DNA from: an uncultured Oscillospiraceae bacterium | Lineage (GTDB): Bacteria > Bacillota > Clostridia > Oscillospirales > Oscillospiraceae | Reading direction: 5' to 3' | DNA length: 8,245 bases | NCBI GenBank assembly: GCA_900758315.1 | Contig: CAAERF010000108.1 | Coordinates: 1 to 8,245 of the forward strand | Part shown: piece by piece, positions 5,093 through 8,245 of the stretch | Position numbering within the stretch: position 1 is the first letter of the stretch | Layout: every line of letters begins with the position of its first letter | Notes under the pieces: model-generated | The model's database searches: none | What the model was told of the DNA's origin: nothing | What the model saw: only the letters and a program-made list of their open reading frames with translations | Translations under genes and position numbers: made by a program

Positions 5093-6706
5093 ATGAAAAA
5101 ACGCGTTTATACCTTATACCGTGTTTCAACCAAAGGACAGGTCGAAAAGGACGACATCCCCATGCAGAAAGAAGCCTGCCGCAACTTTGCAGAAAGTCAG
5201 GGCTGGGAGATCGTCAAGGAATTTTCCGAAAAAGGCGTTTCCGGCTTCAAAAAATCTGCCAAAGAGCGTGACGAACTCCAGAAAATTCAACAGGCCGCGA
5301 TGGAGGGCAAGTTTGACATCCTGCTGGTGTTCATGTTTGACCGTCTCGGTCGCCGTGATGATGAAACGCCCTTTATCGTGGAATGGTTCACGAAGCAGGG
5401 CATCGAGGTCTGGAGCGTGAACGAGGGACAACAGCGGTTCGACACCCATGTGGACAAGCTGATGAACTATATCCGCTACTGGCAGGCATCCGGCGAGAGC
5501 CTGAAAACCTCTGTCCGTACCCGGACAAGGCTGGAACAGCTCACCGGGGAAGGTCACTACACGGGCGGCACCGTGGCTTTTGGCTACAAGCGTGTCCGCC
5601 TTGGTCGGGTGAACAAGAAGAATCAGGAGGTCTGCGATCTTGTGATTGATGAAGCGGAAGCTGAGATCGTCCGGGTGATCTTTCACAAGTATGTTTATGA
5701 GGGCTACGGCGCACAGAAGTTGAGCCACTATCTTTATGAACAGGGAGTCGTAGGACGGAACAACAAAAACATTCCCAACACCAGCATCGTTCGGATGATC
5801 AAGAACAAAGGATACACGGGGTACCTCATCAACGGTGCAGTGGAAACCGAGTGCCCACAGCTCCGCATCATCGAACCAGAGCTGTTCGAGCAGGCACAGG
5901 AACTGCGGCAGGCACGCACTTGTGAGCGTGGCGGTACTTCACTGGGCACCAGCTCCAAAGCCCTGTTGACCGGGCTGGTTTACTGCGGTCACTGCGGCAA
6001 CCGCTTGAGCCTGACCAGCAGCGGGCGGACACACACCTATGCCGATGGGCATACGGTGAAAGAAGTCCGGCCCCGGTATAGCTGCTTTTATAAGATCCGG
6101 CATCCGGGTGACTGCGATGGGCAGTCCGGCTATGGTGTTTCTAAGCTGGATTCCATTGTGGAAGAAGTTGTCCGGCAGATCTTCGCGCAGTTCCGGGAGG
6201 TTTCCCGGAAGAAGCTGCTGGAATCGGTCAAGACTAACGATGCCGCCCGCATCCAGAAGAAAATCAAGAAAATCCAGAAAGACTTGGAAGCCAAGCAGAA
6301 AGAGCTGGACGACCTGAAAGCCGAAACCATTCTGGTCATTCGTGGCGTAAGTGCCTTGGACAAAGAACTGCTGGGCACACTGGTAGCCGAGGCAAGAGAG
6401 GCTTTGGAAACTCTGGAAAAGCAGCTCGTGCAGGCACAGGAAGAATACGAAGAAGCCACCAAAACGGCAAAGCGCAGCAACTACATCTGCAACGAGCTGT
6501 TTACATGGGCGGATGTTTACGACACCGCCAACCACGATGAACGCCGCGCCATTTTGCAGCAGTTCATCAAGGAGATTCGCGTCCGAAAAGACTATGAGAT
6601 CTCGATTACGCTGAACGCCAGCTTCAATCAAGTGGAGCAGCTCAAGGCTGTATCGACCTACGATGGTGCGGAGATTTTTGAAGAAATTTCCGAGAAGGGG
6701 GCATAA
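5093..6706 (+). CDS. Large serine recombinase (TndX/TnpX-type), probable integrase of the element
   Basis: 537 residues from ATG 5093, chosen because the catalytic domain begins immediately (MKKRVYTLYRVS). Resolvase catalytic domain at about 4-150: Ser12 in the YRVS motif is the nucleophile, with Arg10, and the FDRLGR motif gives Asp83, Arg84 and Arg87. The recombinase DNA-binding domain follows (about 165-290), then a zinc ribbon with Cys298, Cys301, Cys331 and Cys341, then a long coiled coil (about 385-460) and a C-terminal tail. These enzymes cut both strands at a short central dinucleotide and integrate or excise elements, using the coiled coil to control direction. The gene lies 7 nt after repA and about 160 bp from the right attachment repeat, the typical place for the integrase of such elements. 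All expected catalytic residues are present. Confidence 0.95.
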   Translation: MKKRVYTLYRVSTKGQVEKDDIPMQKEACRNFAESQGWEIVKEFSEKGVSGFKKSAKERDELQKIQQAAMEGKFDILLVFMFDRLGRRDDETPFIVEWFTKQGIEVWSVNEGQQRFDTHVDKLMNYIRYWQASGESLKTSVRTRTRLEQLTGEGHYTGGTVAFGYKRVRLGRVNKKNQEVCDLVIDEAEAEIVRVIFHKYVYEGYGAQKLSHYLYEQGVVGRNNKNIPNTSIVRMIKNKGYTGYLINGAVETECPQLRIIEPELFEQAQELRQARTCERGGTSLGTSSKALLTGLVYCGHCGNRLSLTSSGRTHTYADGHTVKEVRPRYSCFYKIRHPGDCDGQSGYGVSKLDSIVEEVVRQIFAQFREVSRKKLLESVKTNDAARIQKKIKKIQKDLEAKQKELDDLKAETILVIRGVSALDKELLGTLVAEAREALETLEKQLVQAQEEYEEATKTAKRSNYICNELFTWADVYDTANHDERRAILQQFIKEIRVRKDYEISITLNASFNQVEQLKAVSTYDGAEIFEEISEKGA

Positions 6707-6852
6707 AAGCGATGTGCTTGCCCGCAGAACTCTGCAAAATGCAAAGAAAGAAGCGTGAAACCGATGGATTTTCAAAAAGTACATGGATGACCCCGCCCGG
6801 TTTGCATCCGACTTCAGGGTTCGGAGCCCGGCACGGTTTGCCAAAGTTTTTT

Positions 6853-6891
6853 GGGCATAAAAAACGCCGCATCGTACAAAAACGATGCGGC
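6853..6891 (-). terminator. Intrinsic terminator of the tRNA-Ala gene
   Basis: On the minus strand, 6882-6891 and 6866-6875 form a perfect 10-bp GC-rich stem with a 6-nt loop, directly followed by GTTTTTTAT. It begins 4 nt after the tRNA CCA end. It is probably supplied by the element, since the ancestral copy should be the one at 241-277. The 146 bp between the recombinase stop and this terminator hold no gene that I can support. Confidence 0.85.
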
Positions 6892-6957
6892 AAATTGGTG
6901 GACCTAGAGGGATTCGAACCCTTGACCTCTCGGATGCGAACCGAACGCTCTCCCAGC
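6870..6957. repeat. Right attachment repeat (attR), 88 bp
   Basis: Identical to 256-343. It covers tRNA-Ala nucleotides 15-76 and most of the terminator stem. To its right the tRNA continues through its 5' end, so insertion here rebuilt a whole tRNA gene. Crossover must lie within this block. Confidence 0.85.
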
Positions 6958-6971
6958 TGAGCTATAGGCCC
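6896..6971 (-). tRNA. tRNA-Ala, anticodon CGC, CCA end encoded
   Basis: 76 nt with all four arms. The acceptor stem has 7 pairs including G3-U70, the main alanine identity element. The D stem is GCTC/GAGC, the anticodon stem is TTCGG/CCGAG, and the loop TTCGCAT gives anticodon CGC, reading GCG. The T loop is TTCGAAT, with an A49/C65 mismatch at the base of the T stem. CCA is encoded. It has a consensus promoter on the right and a terminator on the left. The last 62 nt are within the attachment repeat, so the gene is a hybrid of chromosomal 5' sequence and element-carried 3' sequence. Confidence 0.95.
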
Positions 6972-6995
6972 ATATTTGTTTTTCAGAACGAGAAC

Positions 6996-7024
6996 AGTGT
7001 AACTCTTTTAGAAGGATTTGTCAA
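6996..7024 (-). promoter_or_regulatory. Promoter of tRNA-Ala
   Basis: On the minus strand, TTGACA (plus 7019-7024), 17-bp spacer, TACACT (plus 6996-7001). The predicted start is near 6989, leaving a leader of about 18 nt before the tRNA. Same -35, spacer and -10 as the cargo operon promoter at 702-730. Confidence 0.75.
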
Positions 7025-7137
7025 GGACTTTTCACCCGGGAGGCCTGCGGGGAATAGCCGGCTGAATCGGACGCGCCGTTTCTTAAAAAACGACAGATCC
7101 TTTAGTAAAAATAACAGTGGCTCTCAGAGAAAAAGCG

Positions 7138-7146
7138 TGCTACAAT
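7138..7146 (+). promoter_or_regulatory. Extended -10 promoter of the nitroreductase-family gene
   Basis: TGCTACAAT fits TGnTANAAT. No good -35 is seen. The start would be near 7153, giving a leader of about 50 nt ending in AGGAGG. Confidence 0.45.
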
Positions 7147-7204
7147 AATGCTGAGACTTCTGTACATAAAAAGTCTATCACCCAAAGTCAGGAGGACAAC
7201 GGTT

Positions 7205-7717
7205 ATGGAATTTACTAAGGTCGTTGCAGAGCGTTATTCCTGCAAGAATTTCAGCACACGTAAGGTAGAAGCCGAGAAGCTGACGGAGATCCTGGAAGCG
7301 GGTCGGCTGGCCCCGACCGCCAAGAATTTTCAGGAGCAGCGCATTTATGTGCTGCAGTCGGAAGAAAGTCTGGCAAAGCTCGACAAGGTGACGCCCTGCC
7401 GCTATGGCGCGCCTACCTGCCTCGTCGTGGCCTTCGATAAAAACAGCGTCTTTACTTATCCTGGCGGAAAGCGGGACTCCGGCGTGGAGGATGCCGCCAT
7501 CGTGGCGACCCACCTGATGCTGGCCGCCGCCAACGCAGGTGTGGACAGCTGTTGGCTCAACTTCTTCGACCCGGATGAGCTGGCCAAGGAGCTGGGCCTG
7601 CCGGAAAATGAAGAGGTCCTGATGATCCTCGACCTCGGCTATGCCGCAGAAGGCGCAGGGCCGCTGGCAAACCACGGCTCGAGAAAGCCCTTGTCCGCGA
7701 CGGTCGCATACCTGTAA
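7205..7717 (+). CDS. Nitroreductase-family flavoprotein
   Basis: 170 residues. The start at ATG 7205 is set by AGGAGG at 7190-7195, 9 nt upstream; an ATG at 7148 in frame has no such site. Family features in order: RYSCKNF (10-16), the FMN-phosphate binding region; APTAKNFQEQRIYVL, the usual helix/strand that stacks on FMN; GVEDAAIVATHLMLAAANAGVDSCWL, the hydrophobic dimer helix; and the end pattern LDLGYAAEGAGP...RKPL. Such proteins are dimeric FMN enzymes that reduce nitro groups, quinones or similar substrates with NAD(P)H; the true substrate is unknown. Length is at the short end of the family. It is a host gene beside the element, transcribed alone with its own promoter and terminator. 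Confidence 0.9.
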   Translation: MEFTKVVAERYSCKNFSTRKVEAEKLTEILEAGRLAPTAKNFQEQRIYVLQSEESLAKLDKVTPCRYGAPTCLVVAFDKNSVFTYPGGKRDSGVEDAAIVATHLMLAAANAGVDSCWLNFFDPDELAKELGLPENEEVLMILDLGYAAEGAGPLANHGSRKPLSATVAYL

Positions 7718-7720
7718 TAC

Positions 7721-7756
7721 GCAAAAACACCCGGAGATGCTTCCGGGTGTTTTTGC
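7721..7756. terminator. Bidirectional terminator after the nitroreductase gene
   Basis: A perfect 15-bp inverted repeat: arms 7721-7735 and 7742-7756 around a 6-nt loop, with a GC-rich core and A-run and T-run at the two ends. It serves the nitroreductase on the plus strand and lies directly beyond the stop of the decayed glycosidase on the minus strand. Confidence 0.9.
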
Positions 7757-7757
7757 G

Positions 7758-8120
7758 TTATTGTCCGACGATGCGCCAGTGTTCGGGCTTGTTGTGATCG
7801 GTGGTCACGCCGTCGTCGGTATACATCCGGTAGGGCGCAGGCTGGCCGTCGGGCGCGAAGCGCCAGAAGGTGAGGGCCGTATCGTTCAGCTGGGCGGTGT
7901 TGGCGGCGGGCTGTGCCACCTCCCGGATGTCGGCCTCCGTCTTGTAGCCGAAGCGGCTCTGGGCCAGACCAAACGCCCACTTGGGCGGGATATAGCTGGG
8001 GCCGATGAGCTGCCGGAATTCCTTTGCGACCTCTGCCGCTGTAGGGGCTGTGATGAGGTAGAACGCATAGTTCGGCTCAGCCGTGGCGAAGCGGAGGGTG
8101 TCGTGGCGGGTATAGCCGAT
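7758..8120 (-). pseudogene. Remnant of a GH31 glycoside hydrolase with the catalytic middle deleted
   Basis: The minus-strand frame ending at TAA (plus 7758-7760) is open but has no ATG start. Its first part, HDTLRFATAEPNYAFYLITA, then PTAAEVAKEFRQLIG and PPKWAFGLAQSRFGYKTEADIREVA, matches the region just before and at the start of the GH31 barrel. After EVAQ (near plus 7911) it jumps to PAANTAQLNDTALTFWRF and MYTDDGVTTDH, the C-terminal beta domain. The roughly 400 residues between, including both catalytic acids, are absent. Reading upstream of about 8120 gives Cys/Arg-rich sequence unlike GH31. So this is a gene that lost its 5' half and its catalytic core, not an enzyme. GH31 members are alpha-glucosidases, alpha-xylosidases and similar. 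Confidence 0.8.
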
Positions 8121-8162
8121 ACAACAAAACCGGCATTTTCGGCAGAACAGGCGGCCCGGGGC

Positions 8163-8192
8163 TTGTTTGGGCAGGGGAAAATGGTATATAAT
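8163..8192 (+). promoter_or_regulatory. Promoter of the gene at the right edge
   Basis: TTGTTT (8163-8168), 18-bp spacer, TATAAT (8187-8192). The -10 is perfect. It leads to a leader of about 25 nt with GGGAGA (8214-8219) before ATG 8226. Confidence 0.65.
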
Positions 8193-8225
8193 AAGTATAT
8201 TCTAGGAATAAAAGGGAGAACCATC

Positions 8226-8245
8226 ATGTATCAAAAAGGAATCAA
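8226..8245 (+). CDS. First codons of a gene cut by the window end
   Basis: ATG 8226 follows AGGGAG (8213-8218) with 7-nt spacing and a good promoter. Only six residues are visible (MYQKGI). Some Clostridial sugar transferases begin similarly, but six residues cannot support a name. Confidence 0.6.

Larger units (their letters stand above)
256..6957. mobile_element. Integrated element of about 6.6 kb in a tRNA-Ala gene, with large serine recombinase, RepA_N and toxin-antitoxin cargo
   Basis: The element is bounded by an 88-bp perfect direct repeat, offset 6614 bp, that covers the 3' part of a tRNA-Ala gene and most of its terminator hairpin. The intact tRNA is at the right end, next to the recombinase gene, as expected when an integrating element carries the 3' tRNA sequence and rebuilds the gene. 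The interior has a core (small protein, RepA_N protein, recombinase) and a cargo block (DUF4160 protein, unknown protein, VbhA/Fic pair, two-helix membrane protein) lying between two copies of a hairpin repeat. I see no relaxase, coupling protein or type IV secretion gene, so it is not self-transmissible from what is present. It could be a mobilizable or decayed element. The exact crossover point within the repeat cannot be set from sequence alone. Confidence 0.8.

Noticed and set aside
7639..8227. Two overlapping minus-strand frames at the right end
   Set aside because: They are out of frame with the GH31 remnant, and their composition (Arg, Pro and Ser rich) is that of a GC-rich shadow.
1..8245. 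CRISPR array, riboswitch, rRNA or insertion sequence
   Set aside because: No regularly spaced repeats, conserved aptamer cores, rRNA segments or DDE transposase with terminal inverted repeats were seen.

Overview
The window looks like the chromosome of a gut Firmicute (Clostridia, probably Oscillospiraceae/Ruminococcaceae, Faecalibacterium-like). This rests on strong AGGAGG ribosome binding sites, a RepA_N replication protein, a TndX-type large serine recombinase, and GC-rich flanking genes. The genus is inferred from gene content and style, not proven. The dominant structure is a 6.6 kb integrated mobile element set in a tRNA-Ala(CGC) gene. An 88-bp perfect direct repeat at 256-343 and 6870-6957 bounds it. 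The right copy lies inside an intact minus-strand tRNA gene with its own promoter and terminator. The left copy is a tRNA piece lacking the first 14 nt.

Layout from left to right. 1-255: left flank, with the end of an unrecognised reading frame. 256-343: left attachment repeat. 344-700: no convincing gene, but it holds the first copy of a hairpin repeat. 702-2913: a probable four-gene cargo operon behind a consensus promoter, namely a DUF4160-domain protein, an unknown 259-aa protein, a VbhA-like antitoxin and a Fic AMP-transferase toxin. 2930-2970: a hairpin between convergent genes. 2994-4133 (minus): an AT-rich gene for an unknown protein with two N-terminal membrane helices. 4223-4303: a second copy of the hairpin repeat. 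4335-6706: the element's core genes, namely a small unknown protein, a short RepA_N protein and a large serine recombinase. 6866-7024: terminator, right attachment repeat, tRNA-Ala and its promoter.

Right of the element is the host chromosome. It holds a nitroreductase-family gene with its own signals, a near-perfect bidirectional terminator, a decayed GH31 glycosidase that has lost its catalytic middle (7758-8120, minus), and the promoter and first codons of a gene running off the window.

In function, the right-hand trio (small protein, RepA_N, recombinase) most likely maintains and moves the element. The genes between the two hairpin repeats look like exchangeable cargo: a toxin-antitoxin pair plus three uncharacterised genes, of the kind found in defence or addiction islands. 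No relaxase or conjugation genes are visible, so transfer between cells would need help from elsewhere. The most promising undescribed material is the DUF4160-fusion/259-aa gene pair and the lone two-helix membrane protein.
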